Source: Sandaracinaceae bacterium | GTDB lineage: Bacteria > Myxococcota_A > Polyangia > Polyangiales > Houyiibacteriaceae | DNA: 64,000 bases | Direction: 5' to 3' | Assembly: GCA_016706685.1 (NCBI GenBank) | Contig: JADJJE010000014.1 | Span: 124,001-188,000, forward strand | Part shown: in pieces, positions 54,463 through 62,510 of the stretch | Layout: each line of letters starts with the position of its first letter | How positions within the stretch are numbered: the first letter of the stretch is position 1 | The notes under the pieces: model-generated | What the model saw: the letters and a program-made list of their open reading frames with translations, nothing else | Told to the model about the DNA's origin: nothing | Databases searched by the model: none | Program-made: the position numbers and the translations under genes

Positions 54463-54591
54463 GCGGCGAGGGGCGGGATCGTCACCGTGGGCGTGGTCCT
54501 CTACCGACTCATCACAAGTCTTGTCAGGCACTGACACGTAGAATCGGCCATGTTTCTAGGGATATTGGCACCCCGGCTGGAAGCTGCCCAC

Positions 54592-55586
54592 TCATCGCTT
54601 CTTCATCAGCTTTTTGGCGAGTTCTGGGTGTTCAGCGATCGCTGAGAAGAACTCCATGTAGCGGGCCAACTCGACGAGGCCGCGAGCAATCGTGGTCGAG
54701 CCGGGTTCGTACTTGGTGTAGTGACCGGCCCACCCACCGAGGTCGGCGATCCAGCGGACCGCTGTTTTTATCGGGGGAATCCCGTCGGGAACCAGCTCCA
54801 CGCTGGTCTTGATGCGGCGCTTGGCGAAGATGAGGACTTGGATCTCGTCTTCGGTGAGCTCGCAGGTGGCGGGTTCATCAGGCTGGGTGCGAGCCAGCCG
54901 CTTGAGGTGTTCGGTTCGTGCGGCCACAGAGGCGAGAAGGATGGCCCATTTTCGGATTCCGTCGGCGCTGCGGAGGTGGATGTTTTCGGCGTCGCAGCCG
55001 CCGGCCTTCCACGTCCGATGAAACTCTTCGATTCGCCAGCGCGCGCGATAGCTGTCGATGACGCGCTCGGCGTCCGCGAGCTTCGCCACGGGACGGTTCG
55101 TGAGCAGGACCCAGTGAATGGGCGTGCTGGTGTTCCGCACTTCGAGGACTTCGACCACGCCGACTTCGAGCGCGACCCGCTCGTCTCGCCGCTCGTACGT
55201 AGGGAGCATTAGTTTCAGGGACCTTGCGCGAATGACGACCTTCGCAGTACGGGCAGCACACGAGTGCGATCGAGGGACCTGCAAGACGCGTCGACCCAGA
55301 GGCTTCGCCGCGCTCACCGCCGAGAACAGTCTCGTCGACTTGCCTCGCCACTCGACCACGCGGTCCTGGGCAGCCCGGATCGTGAACCATGTGCCAGCCT
55401 GTCCGAGTTGCCTGAGCAGCTTGGACTCATCCGCCTCGCGGTCCATCACGAACCAAGATCGGACGCCAGGAGCGTGCTTCTCGAGGACCTGGTTGACGCT
55501 CTCGACGGATGCACTCCAGTGCTTCATCTCGGTGTCTCGCTTACGACGACGAAGGTGTCGGCTCGGCTTCTTCTGGCTCTTCCGCC
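54592..55586 (-). pseudogene. IS4-family transposase, C-terminal part (split by IS21 element)
   Basis: C-terminal ~330 residues of a Tn5/IS50-like IS4-family transposase. It has the second catalytic Asp in WFVMDREADESKLL and a perfect YREK signature, Y-x2-R-x3-E-x6-K, in YRARWRIEEFHRTWK. The N-terminal portion lies at 58370-58826, and the reading frame is restored exactly when the inserted element and one 6-bp target copy are removed (…KKKRR then KSQKKPSR…). The rebuilt protein would be 481 aa, close to the 476 aa of Tn5 transposase. The element is therefore inactive in its present form. Confidence 0.9.
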
Positions 55587-55725
55587 TGCCAGTTTGCACC
55601 CCGAAGGGACCGCCGGGTTTTCAGGATCATGGGACCAGGGGAAGGTCCGACGACAGTGGGCTGAGCATGCCGTCTGATGGTCGCGGTGTCACGTCCGGAG
55701 GAGCCGGAGGCGACGACGTCGGGGG

Positions 55726-56547
55726 CTACCGTCGCTTCTTCCGGATGGGGCGGTCGGGCTTGGTGATGGGGACGCTGGGCGGGGCCTCGTCCCCGGTGAC
55801 CTTGGGCTTGAGCCGGTGTCGGTATGACTCGCCTTCGACGACGAGGTCGTAGGCGTTGTTGATGAAGCGGTCGACGGCGCTCTGAGCGAGCAGCACGTCA
55901 TCGAAGGTCGCGATCCACTCGGCCGTGTCTCGGTTGCTGGTCACGATGGTCGGGAGGCGTCCGTTCCGTTCGACGAAGAGCTGGTAGATGTCGCGCCCCT
56001 CGTCACGCGTCATGGGCTCGAGCGCGAAGTCGTCGATGATCAGCAGATCGACGGTGGTGAGCTCGGTCATCAGGGCGTCGCGTGAGTTGTCGAGACGACT
56101 CTGCTTGAGGCGCCGCAGCATGTCGTCGGCGCGAGTGAGCATCACCTGGAAGCGGTGCCTGCAGGCGATGTGTCCGAGGGCGGTGGCGAGGAAGGTCTTG
56201 CCGACGCCGACGGGGCCGAGGATCACGACGTTGCGCGCGCTCTCGATGAAGCGAAGGCATACGAGCTCGTCGAGCACGTGCCGGTCGAAGTGCACCTTGG
56301 TCGAGTTGTCCCAGCGCTCGAGCACCATATCGGGGTCGAGTCCGGCCGTGTGTGCGCGACGCGCCGTCGCCGTACTGTCTCGCCGGTCGATCTCGTCCCG
56401 CAGCAGAAGGAGCATGAAGGCGTCGTGCGAGAGCTTGTTCTGCCGAGCGAGGAGCAGGCGCTCGGGGAGCGTGGGAATCATCTTCCCCAAGCGGAGCTTC
56501 TTGAGGGCGATGCGCAGCTCGGGATCGATGGTCGTGGTGTTCGACAT
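55726..56547 (-). CDS. istB: IstB-like AAA+ ATPase of IS21 element
   Basis: 273-aa DnaC-like AAA+ ATPase that helps IstA choose and capture target DNA. Walker A GPVGVGKTFLATALGH (GxxxxGKT), Walker B LLIIDDFALEP, sensor TIVTSNRD, and the C-terminal IstB signature AVDRFINNAYDLVVEGESYR. The N-terminal helical domain (LRIALKKLRLGKMIPTLPERLLLARQNKL) is typical. The ATG at 56547 overlaps the istA stop by 1-2 bases (coupled). It ends with a basic KPDRPIRKKRR tail. Confidence 0.93.
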   Translation of the reverse strand: MSNTTTIDPELRIALKKLRLGKMIPTLPERLLLARQNKLSHDAFMLLLLRDEIDRRDSTATARRAHTAGLDPDMVLERWDNSTKVHFDRHVLDELVCLRFIESARNVVILGPVGVGKTFLATALGHIACRHRFQVMLTRADDMLRRLKQSRLDNSRDALMTELTTVDLLIIDDFALEPMTRDEGRDIYQLFVERNGRLPTIVTSNRDTAEWIATFDDVLLAQSAVDRFINNAYDLVVEGESYRHRLKPKVTGDEAPPSVPITKPDRPIRKKRR

Positions 56548-58124
56548 CAGCGGTCCTCCTCGCGCGAGGTCTCGAGCGTGCTGTACACGCCTGCGTCGCG
56601 CGCGAAGCGTGGTGTTTGAGGCAGCTTGCGGAGCTTCCCTCGCTCCTCGGCCTCTGCCTCGGCGGACATCGCCATTCGGAGCATGCGGGCGATGCGGGGC
56701 ACATCGACAACATCGAAGCTGAGCGAGCGCTCGCAGACGGCGTCGACCTTCGCGGCGCCGTAGGTGTCGCAGAGTCGAAGCAGCTGATAGCCCTGCCTCA
56801 TCATCGTCCACGGCAGCTGCCGATCGAAGAGACGGTCCGCGTAGCAGCCCACGTGTTCGCCGGCCTTGTGAGCACGCTCGACGATGTTCGTGAAGCTGCG
56901 TGTGGCGTAGGCGGCAGCGCCCACGGGGTAGTCGTTGGTGTCGGTTGAACGCTGGCCTGGAGCCTGCCTCGGATGGGTCTTGATCAACTCCGCGGCGAGA
57001 TAGATGCGCACCAGATGACGGTCCGCACGAACGCGCACCGTCCTGCCGATGAAGCGCGTCGGCACCGAGTACAGCGCGCGTTGCACCTGAACGTGATGAT
57101 CCGGATGCACCTTCGCTTCGGTCCAAAGCGGCACGTCGAACGGCTTCTCGGGAGTCGGCAACATGAGCGGCTTCTCCTCTGCCTCGTAGTGCTCGCGCAC
57201 CACGCGCTGGGTCGTTCCGTGGACGCGCTCTGCCACCCTGCGGCACCAAACCTCCGCGCTCCGACGTGCCTCGTCGAGGTCAGCGATGCTCTCGCCGTCC
57301 CACCAGCTCTCGCGCACGAAGGGCATCTGGTTTTCGACGCGAGGCTTGTCCTTCGGGTGCCTCACGCGCGTGGTGTCGACGAAGAAGTCGCGATGCTGAG
57401 CGTAGTCGGCAAACGCATCGTTCACGCGTGGCGAGGTCGGGTGCGGGCTCGTGACCATCGCGCTCGCGTTGTCGACGAGCACGCGCGCCACGAGGCCTCC
57501 GAAGAACGTCCATGCTGCATCGAGTCCCTCGCACACGGCTTCGGTAGTCTGCTCGAAGGTGGGCCAGATGAACTGCATGCGGCTGTACGTCAGCGTCACG
57601 ACCAGGCACCACAGCGTTCGTTCCTTTCCCTGCGCGGCGTCGTAGAGCAGCCCCACCTTGCCGAAGTCGGCCTGCGCCTCCTGGCCGGGCTCGGGGTCGT
57701 CGACGCGAACGGTGGGCTTCCGCTCACGCCAACCGATCTCGTCGTGCGCCCAGCGACATAGCGTGGCGTACGTGACGTCCACGCCGCGCCGCTTGAGCAG
57801 CTCGTGCACCTTGGTGAGCCGCAACGCGCGCGTACCCTTCTGCGTGGGCTTCAGCCAGCTCGTGATCAACTCACGATGGGCATCGATCCGTCCGCGCGGC
57901 TCGCTCGGTGGCTGAGGGGCGCGCACCTGAACGGCCTGGACCACCTGCTGGACCACCACCTCCGTGTCGACCTCGCCGTCGGTCTCCCCGGCGGCTTCCA
58001 CGTACCGACGCACTGTCTTCCGGTCCAGCCCCGTCTCGCGGGCGATCTCCCTCAACGCCTGCCCCGCTTCGCGGCGGCGCAGGACTTCCTTCACTTCGAT
58101 CATGCTCAGCTCCCGGTAACTCAT
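56547..58124 (-). CDS. istA: IstA-like transposase of IS21 element
   Basis: 525-aa DDE transposase. An N-terminal helix-turn-helix (IEVKEVLRRREAGQALREIARETGLDRKTVRRYV) is followed by an RNase-H-like core: Asp in AQADFGKVGLL, Asp in VARVLVDNASAMV and Glu in KDKPRVENQMPFVRESWW, then a beta-barrel domain (QVQRALYSVPTRFIGRTVRVRAD). It is within the usual IstA size range (about 390-530). The ATG at 58124 has a strong Shine-Dalgarno (GAGGAG) and begins with MSYRELSMIEV just before the HTH; an in-frame extension runs upstream into the terminal repeats and is not coding. Confidence 0.93.
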   Translation of the reverse strand: MSYRELSMIEVKEVLRRREAGQALREIARETGLDRKTVRRYVEAAGETDGEVDTEVVVQQVVQAVQVRAPQPPSEPRGRIDAHRELITSWLKPTQKGTRALRLTKVHELLKRRGVDVTYATLCRWAHDEIGWRERKPTVRVDDPEPGQEAQADFGKVGLLYDAAQGKERTLWCLVVTLTYSRMQFIWPTFEQTTEAVCEGLDAAWTFFGGLVARVLVDNASAMVTSPHPTSPRVNDAFADYAQHRDFFVDTTRVRHPKDKPRVENQMPFVRESWWDGESIADLDEARRSAEVWCRRVAERVHGTTQRVVREHYEAEEKPLMLPTPEKPFDVPLWTEAKVHPDHHVQVQRALYSVPTRFIGRTVRVRADRHLVRIYLAAELIKTHPRQAPGQRSTDTNDYPVGAAAYATRSFTNIVERAHKAGEHVGCYADRLFDRQLPWTMMRQGYQLLRLCDTYGAAKVDAVCERSLSFDVVDVPRIARMLRMAMSAEAEAEERGKLRKLPQTPRFARDAGVYSTLETSREEDR

Positions 58125-58215
58125 GCGGCTCTCCTCGGACGCCCGCGTCGTCCAAGGGGAACCGTGGTTGATGTTCCGGTCGCCGGCCCAGAGACCCCCT
58201 CCTCGCCGCCCCACA

Positions 58216-58362
58216 GGTGGTCCCATGAGGCTGCAAATCAGGTGGTCCCATGTCCCTGCAAAACTCAGGGGCACCCCTTACGGGTGGTCCCATGTCCCTG
58301 CAAATCCGGTGGTCCCATGGCCCTGCAAGTTCAGGCCATCAGGTGGTCCCATGGGCCTGCAA
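58216..58362. repeat. Five subterminal 21-bp repeats of the IS21 element
   Basis: GGTGGTCCCATGNNNCTGCAA occurs at 58216-58236, 58241-58261, 58283-58303, 58308-58328 and 58342-58362, all in the same orientation; the last runs into the terminal TGCAAACTGGCA. Spacing is irregular (4-21 bp). Multiple terminal repeats of this kind are the transposase-binding sites of IS21-family elements. They are not a CRISPR array. Confidence 0.88.
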
Positions 58363-58369
58363 ACTGGCA

Positions 58370-58826
58370 TCCGCCGCTTCTTCTTCGCCGCTGCGCGCGT
58401 CCAGAACTGCACGTCGAGAATGCCGTTGAACGTGCCGTCTGGCGCGACGGCCACCGCGTCCACGACCTTGAGTCCGCGGGTCGGAAAGCGCGTCGCGCCG
58501 ATCGAGCCCAGCGGCTTGGTTTTCGCGCGGTCCGTCAGAACCAGACTCGACCCATCCACCGGCACGTAGACAAACTCGTGCTCCGCGCATCGCCCTGCCG
58601 TCGCAGCCGTCGTGGCTTGCAGCAACGCCTCCGAACGCACCTTCTTGTTCGACATCAAGTCGTACGCCGCCTGTCGCTCCGCGGCCGACCGGCACACCCC
58701 TGCGATGGTCCCTCCAGGCTGCTGGGCGACCCGTGCCGCCAACCGAATCAGCCGATGGTTGCGCCTCGCATCACCGAGATCCGCATTGCCAAATTCTTCG
58801 CGAGCCCACGCCGTTTCTTCGTCCAT
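58370..58826 (-). pseudogene. IS4-family transposase, N-terminal part
   Basis: N-terminal ~150 residues of the split IS4-family transposase: MDEETAWAREEFGNADLGD, the Tn5-type DNA-binding region (ARVAQQPGGTIAGVCRSAAE; RQAAYDLMSNKKVRSEALL) and the first catalytic Asp in VYVPVDGSSLVLTD. The ATG at 58826 is preferred to one five codons upstream. After KKKRR the frame runs into the IS21 right end. 58370-58375 is the target duplication. Confidence 0.88.
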
Positions 58827-58897
58827 CTCCCCTGAACACACCGGGGATCACGAAATTCCCGCACTTCAAAAAATGCGATCAGTGGGCAGGACTGAAG

Positions 58898-58917
58898 TCC
58901 GGGGCAGCATCCCGGGC
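58898..58917. repeat. Left arm of a 20-bp inverted repeat flanking the IS630/IS1182 segment
   Basis: TCCGGGGCAGCATCCCGGGC is repeated perfectly in inverted orientation at 62134-62153. Further inside, AGCGGAAGTCC (58929-58939) is likewise inverted at 62114-62124. The stretch 58827-59044 has no gene; apart from these repeats and hairpin-forming GCGGAAGTCCGC I see nothing in it. Confidence 0.8.
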
Positions 58918-59119
58918 GTGGATGAACAGCGGAAGTCCGCTCCTGCGGGGCGCGGACTGTGTGGTTCGAGGCTGGCATGCGCCTCGAATTCCGCATCGTT
59001 TCCAGCTTGGAACTCAACAGTTCTCTCGCTTGACCCGGCGCCTAGTACCGCCGCCCGGAAATCCGATCCGAGTTTGCGCATGACGGAAATAGAAGTGTGC
59101 GGTGGGGGGTTCAGGGGCG

Positions 59120-60220
59120 ATGAGTCGTGGGCCGAAGGCGCGGACAACGTTCATCCCTTTGCTTGAGCGTCATCGCGTTCGTGAGCTGGCCTCGAGCCGG
59201 ACGGCGCCTTTCGAGGCTGTCCGACGGGCACGCATGATCCTCTCACTGGCAGCAGGCGTAGGCACCACCGAGACCGCGCGGGCGTTGGGCACGTGCGACC
59301 GCTCGGTCAGGAAGTGGCGGGCGCGCTGGGAGCAGGCCCCTGTCGTCGAGTCTCTTCGCGACGGCGACCGTCCGGGTCGACCGCGCGTGATCGTGGCGGA
59401 GACGCGCTGCACCGTGCTCCAGCTCGCATGCGACAAGCCCGACAAGCTGCTCACTCCCTTCCGCGACACCTGGACACAGGGCGCGCTATCGATGGCTCTC
59501 ACGTTGCGCACGGGGGTCGCAATCAGCCGTAGCTCAGTTCAGCGGATCTTGAGCGCGAAGGGGCTCAAGCCTCATCGCGTGCGGCAATGGCTCCACAGCC
59601 CCGACCCGTGTTTCCGCGAGAAGGTGGCGCGCATCTGCGACCTGTACCGCAACCCGCCTGCCGACGCCGTCGTGCTCTGCATCGACGAGAAGCCTTTGCA
59701 GACGCTGGAGCGCCGGTTCCCAACGACGGTCGGACCGGACGGTGTCGTTCGGCGCGACTTCGAGTACGTGCGACATGGCGTCGGACACCTGCTCGCGGCG
59801 CTGAACGTCGTGACGGGAGAGGTCACCACCGAGGTGGTGGACAAGCGCGACGCCGCGACCCTGACGCGCTTCATGCAGGCCGTGGCGCGACGCTATCGAG
59901 GCAAGCGCGTGATCGTCGTGTGGGACAACCTGAACATCCATCACGAGGGCAAGGATGACCGCTGGGAGCGCTTCAACGCAGACCGCAAGCACCCCTTCGA
60001 GTTCGTGCACACGCCGGTGCACGCCTCGTGGGTCAACCAGGTCGAGCTCTGGTTCTCCATCCTCCAACGTCGCGTGATCCGTCACGGTTCCTTCGAGCAC
60101 CAAGGTCGCATCAAGCAGGAGGTCGAGGCCTTCGCTCGCTACTGGAACCTCTACGAGCGCAAGCCCTTCCGGTGGACGTTCGATGGCTGCTTTGAACAGC
60201 CCCTGCTTCGTGCGGCATGA
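59120..60220 (+). CDS. IS630-family transposase
   Basis: 366-aa transposase. The N-terminal helix-turn-helix region (RARMILSLAAGVGTTETARALGTCDRSVRKWRARWE; then ISRSSVQRILSAKGLKPHRVRQWL) is followed by a DDE domain: VVLCIDEKPLQTLE (first Asp), VIVVWDNLNIHHEGK (second Asp) and HASWVNQVELWFSILQRR (final Glu). The full family length is retained and no frameshift is seen, so it may be active. The ATG at 59120 has AGGGGC upstream; a GTG at 59102 is an alternative. Its stop overlaps the start of the next gene (ATGA). Confidence 0.93.
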   Translation: MSRGPKARTTFIPLLERHRVRELASSRTAPFEAVRRARMILSLAAGVGTTETARALGTCDRSVRKWRARWEQAPVVESLRDGDRPGRPRVIVAETRCTVLQLACDKPDKLLTPFRDTWTQGALSMALTLRTGVAISRSSVQRILSAKGLKPHRVRQWLHSPDPCFREKVARICDLYRNPPADAVVLCIDEKPLQTLERRFPTTVGPDGVVRRDFEYVRHGVGHLLAALNVVTGEVTTEVVDKRDAATLTRFMQAVARRYRGKRVIVVWDNLNIHHEGKDDRWERFNADRKHPFEFVHTPVHASWVNQVELWFSILQRRVIRHGSFEHQGRIKQEVEAFARYWNLYERKPFRWTFDGCFEQPLLRAA

Positions 60221-60528
60221 TGCGGCGCCATGCCGAAGTCGCCGCTGAGCCCTACGACGTCGAAGGAACCCACTCGTTCTTCCACAGCCGCAAAGGCTTC
60301 CAGCACCTTCGCGCACGCCGACGCGGTGAGTTCCTCACCGTCGTCTCGGGCCCAGAGCGCGACGCCATCAACCACTTCCGCCTGCGGCGCGTAACCAAGC
60401 AGTGGTGGGAACTCGAGGTACCCACCTCCGCCGGCCGCTGGGAGCAGGTCGGCCTCCGCGCCAACCGCATGGAAATCTTCAGTGCCCTGCTCACCGACTA
60501 CCCTTGGCTACTCGCTCCCCGCGAGTGA
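60217..60528 (+). CDS. Unrecognised second protein of the IS630 element
   Basis: 103-aa soluble protein encoded inside the IS630 terminal repeats, with its ATG overlapping the transposase stop codon by 4 bp. The sequence looks like a compact alpha/beta fold: VEGTHSFFHSRKGFQHLRARRRGEFLTVVSG, INHFRLRRVTKQWWELEVPTSAGRWE, then a helix MEIFSALLTDYPWLLAP. Codon use resembles a real gene. I do not recognise the family. IS630 elements usually encode only the transposase, so this is a passenger or accessory protein. Confidence 0.65.
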   Translation: MMRRHAEVAAEPYDVEGTHSFFHSRKGFQHLRARRRGEFLTVVSGPERDAINHFRLRRVTKQWWELEVPTSAGRWEQVGLRANRMEIFSALLTDYPWLLAPRE

Positions 60529-60575
60529 AACTCGGAGCGAACTTCCGATCCGCGGTACTAGTCCGGGCCCGCTAG

Positions 60576-62104
60576 CAGCCCGTTGAAATACCCCGGTAGG
60601 GGATCGACACGGTGGATCGCTCCGAATAGTGTCGGGGCATGTCGATGGGACGGCGAAGGCCGAAGCAACGATCGCTGTTCGTAGAGACCGAGAGGATGGC
60701 CGGGGCGCCTCGGCACCGGTTCTACGACGCGCTCAACCAGGTCCTGGACGAAGCAGGATTCGATGCGCACGTGGAGACGCTGTGCGAGCTGGCGTTCGAG
60801 CCGAGGAGCCAGGGCGGTCGGCCGTCGTTGGCGCCAGGCGTGTACTTCCGCATGTTGTTGCTGGGGTACTTCGAGGGGATCGAGTCGGAGCGCGGGATCT
60901 GCTGGCGATGCGAGGACTCGCTCTCGCTGAAGCGCTTCCTGGGATTCGAGCCGCACGAGTCGACGCCCGACCACTCAACGTTGTCACGCATGCGCACGCG
61001 ACTGCCCGAGTCGACGTACGTGGAGGTCTTCCGCTTCGTGATGCGTGTGCTCAACGAGCGCGGTCTGCTGCGCGGCCAGGTGGCTGGGGTGGATGCGACC
61101 TACCTTCGCGCCGATGCGTCGATGAAGACCATCGTGCGGAAGGGCAGCGGCGAGGGCTACAAGGGCTACCTGCGCAGGCTCGCCAAGGAGTCCGGCATCG
61201 AGAACCCGACCGAAGAGGAGCTGCGCCGCTTCGACCGAAACCGCGAAGGCAAGAAGACGTCGAATGAAGAGTGGGCAAGCCCCACCGACTCGGACGCTGA
61301 GATCGTGCGCTTGAAGGATGGGCGAACGCGACTCGGCTACAAGGCCGAGCACGTGGTCGACATGGAGACCGGAGCGCTCCTCGCCGTGGACGTGATGGCC
61401 GCCACGACGAGCGACCCCTCGTCCATCGAGACGAGCCTCAAGCTCGCCGAGCAGAATCTCGAGCGCACCATCGCTCGCGACGACGATGACGACGACAGCG
61501 ACGAACCACCTTCCAGCAAGTCATCCGGGAGCATCCGCGAGGTCGTCGCCGACAAGGGCTACCACAAGGCGAGCACGATTCGGAGCCTCGAGGAGAAGCG
61601 CATCCGGACCTACATTCCCGAGCGGCTTCAGCACGGCAAGCGTCGCTGGCAGAAGCATGGTGGACGCAAGACGGCAGAGGCCGTGTACCGCAATCGAGAA
61701 CGCGTGAAGCGCCCGAAGGGCAAAGAGCTACAACGCCGTCGCGGTGAACTCATCGAGCGCTCCTTCGCGCACATCTGCGAGACCGGCGACCATCGACGCA
61801 CGCGGCTCCGAGGCGAAGACAACGTCCGCAAGCGCTACCTCATCCAGTGCGCGGGCTTCAACCTCAGCATCCTGATGCGCGAGCTCCTCGGAGCAGGCAC
61901 CCCTCGCCAGGTCGTGGACCTGGCGAAGGCCCTATGGGGCGCAGCAGCCACTCTCGCGGATCACGTCGTGTGTGCGCTGGTGGCTCTCATGGCTGCTGTG
62001 GTTGCGACCAGCGCCGCCATGATCCGTCACGGCCGCTCCTATCTGCCGCCCTCGCTCACGCCACCCGACAGCCCTGGCTCGCTTCTGGGTTTTTCAACGG
62101 GCTG
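60576..62104 (+). mobile_element. IS1182-family insertion sequence (1529 bp)
   Basis: Terminal inverted repeats CAGCCCGTTGAAATACCC (60576-60593) and the complement of 62087-62104 match at 17 of 18 bases. CTAG flanks both ends (60572-60575 and 62105-62108), a plausible 4-bp palindromic target duplication. One transposase gene fills almost the whole element. Confidence 0.85.
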
Positions 62105-62108
62105 CTAG
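60639..62108 (+). CDS. IS1182-family transposase
   Basis: 489-aa transposase. A DUF772-type N-terminal domain (LFVETERMAGAPRHRFYDALNQVL; PSLAPGVYFRMLLLGYFEGI; STPDHSTLSRMRTRLP) leads to a DDE core: GQVAGVDATYLRADASM (first Asp), REVVADKGYHKASTIRSL (second Asp) and the C-terminal RGELIERSFAHICETG (Glu). An acidic/Ser insertion (DDDDDDSDEPPSSKSSGS) sits before the second Asp. The reading frame runs through the right inverted repeat, and its TAG stop (62106-62108) is supplied by the duplicated CTAG target, not by the element. Confidence 0.93.
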   Translation: MSMGRRRPKQRSLFVETERMAGAPRHRFYDALNQVLDEAGFDAHVETLCELAFEPRSQGGRPSLAPGVYFRMLLLGYFEGIESERGICWRCEDSLSLKRFLGFEPHESTPDHSTLSRMRTRLPESTYVEVFRFVMRVLNERGLLRGQVAGVDATYLRADASMKTIVRKGSGEGYKGYLRRLAKESGIENPTEEELRRFDRNREGKKTSNEEWASPTDSDAEIVRLKDGRTRLGYKAEHVVDMETGALLAVDVMAATTSDPSSIETSLKLAEQNLERTIARDDDDDDSDEPPSSKSSGSIREVVADKGYHKASTIRSLEEKRIRTYIPERLQHGKRRWQKHGGRKTAEAVYRNRERVKRPKGKELQRRRGELIERSFAHICETGDHRRTRLRGEDNVRKRYLIQCAGFNLSILMRELLGAGTPRQVVDLAKALWGAAATLADHVVCALVALMAAVVATSAAMIRHGRSYLPPSLTPPDSPGSLLGFSTGC

Positions 62109-62133
62109 GGGCTGGACTTCCGCTCCTGCCGAG

Positions 62134-62153
62134 GCCCGGGATGCTGCCCCGGA
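62134..62153. repeat. Right arm of the 20-bp inverted repeat
   Basis: GCCCGGGATGCTGCCCCGGA is the exact reverse complement of 58898-58917. It is followed within 17 bp by the outer terminal repeat of the island. Confidence 0.8.
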
Positions 62154-62188
62154 TTTTAACCGTCTTAACCCGGGGTGCCAATTGCCCT

Positions 62189-62510
<322 letters not shown>

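Larger units (their letters stand above)
55587..58369 (-). mobile_element. IS21-family insertion sequence (2783 bp)
   Basis: Ends are a perfect 12-bp inverted repeat, TGCCAGTTTGCA (55587-55598) and TGCAAACTGGCA (58358-58369), starting TG and ending CA as in IS21. TCCGCC flanks it on both sides (55581-55586 and 58370-58375) as a 6-bp target duplication. It carries istA and istB, and has multiple subterminal repeats: five at the right end and two diverged, inverted ones at the left (55594-55614, 55619-55639). It lies inside the IS4-family transposase gene. All parts look intact. Confidence 0.92.
59045..60558 (+). mobile_element. IS630-family insertion sequence (about 1.51 kb) with two genes
   Basis: Imperfect ~34-bp terminal inverted repeats start GTACCGC at both ends (59045 onward; complement ending at 60558) and share TCCGAGTTT further in. 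TA flanks both ends (59043-59044 and 60559-60560), as expected for IS630/Tc1 elements, which duplicate TA. It contains the transposase and an overlapping second gene, both inside the repeats. Confidence 0.85.
54558..62188. mobile_element. Nested mobile island: IS4-family element interrupted by IS21-, IS630- and IS1182-type elements
   Basis: Outer ends are an imperfect 19-bp inverted repeat, AGGGATATTGGCACCCCGG (54558-54576) against the complement of 62170-62188 (17 of 19 match). Seven bases just outside each end are nearly equal (TGTTTCT 54551-54557 and TGTTTTT 62189-62195), consistent with an old target duplication. The IS4-type transposase reads leftward from 58826 and stops at 54592, 34 bp from the left end. 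Three other elements have inserted: one in the transposase (55587-58369) and two in the right arm. The island interrupts no recognisable host gene; it separates tatD from tcdA. Confidence 0.72.

Noticed and set aside
58216..58362. Possible small CRISPR array
   Set aside because: Repeats are 21 bp with spacers of 4-21 bp, are inside an IS21 end and have inverted counterparts at the other end; no cas genes.
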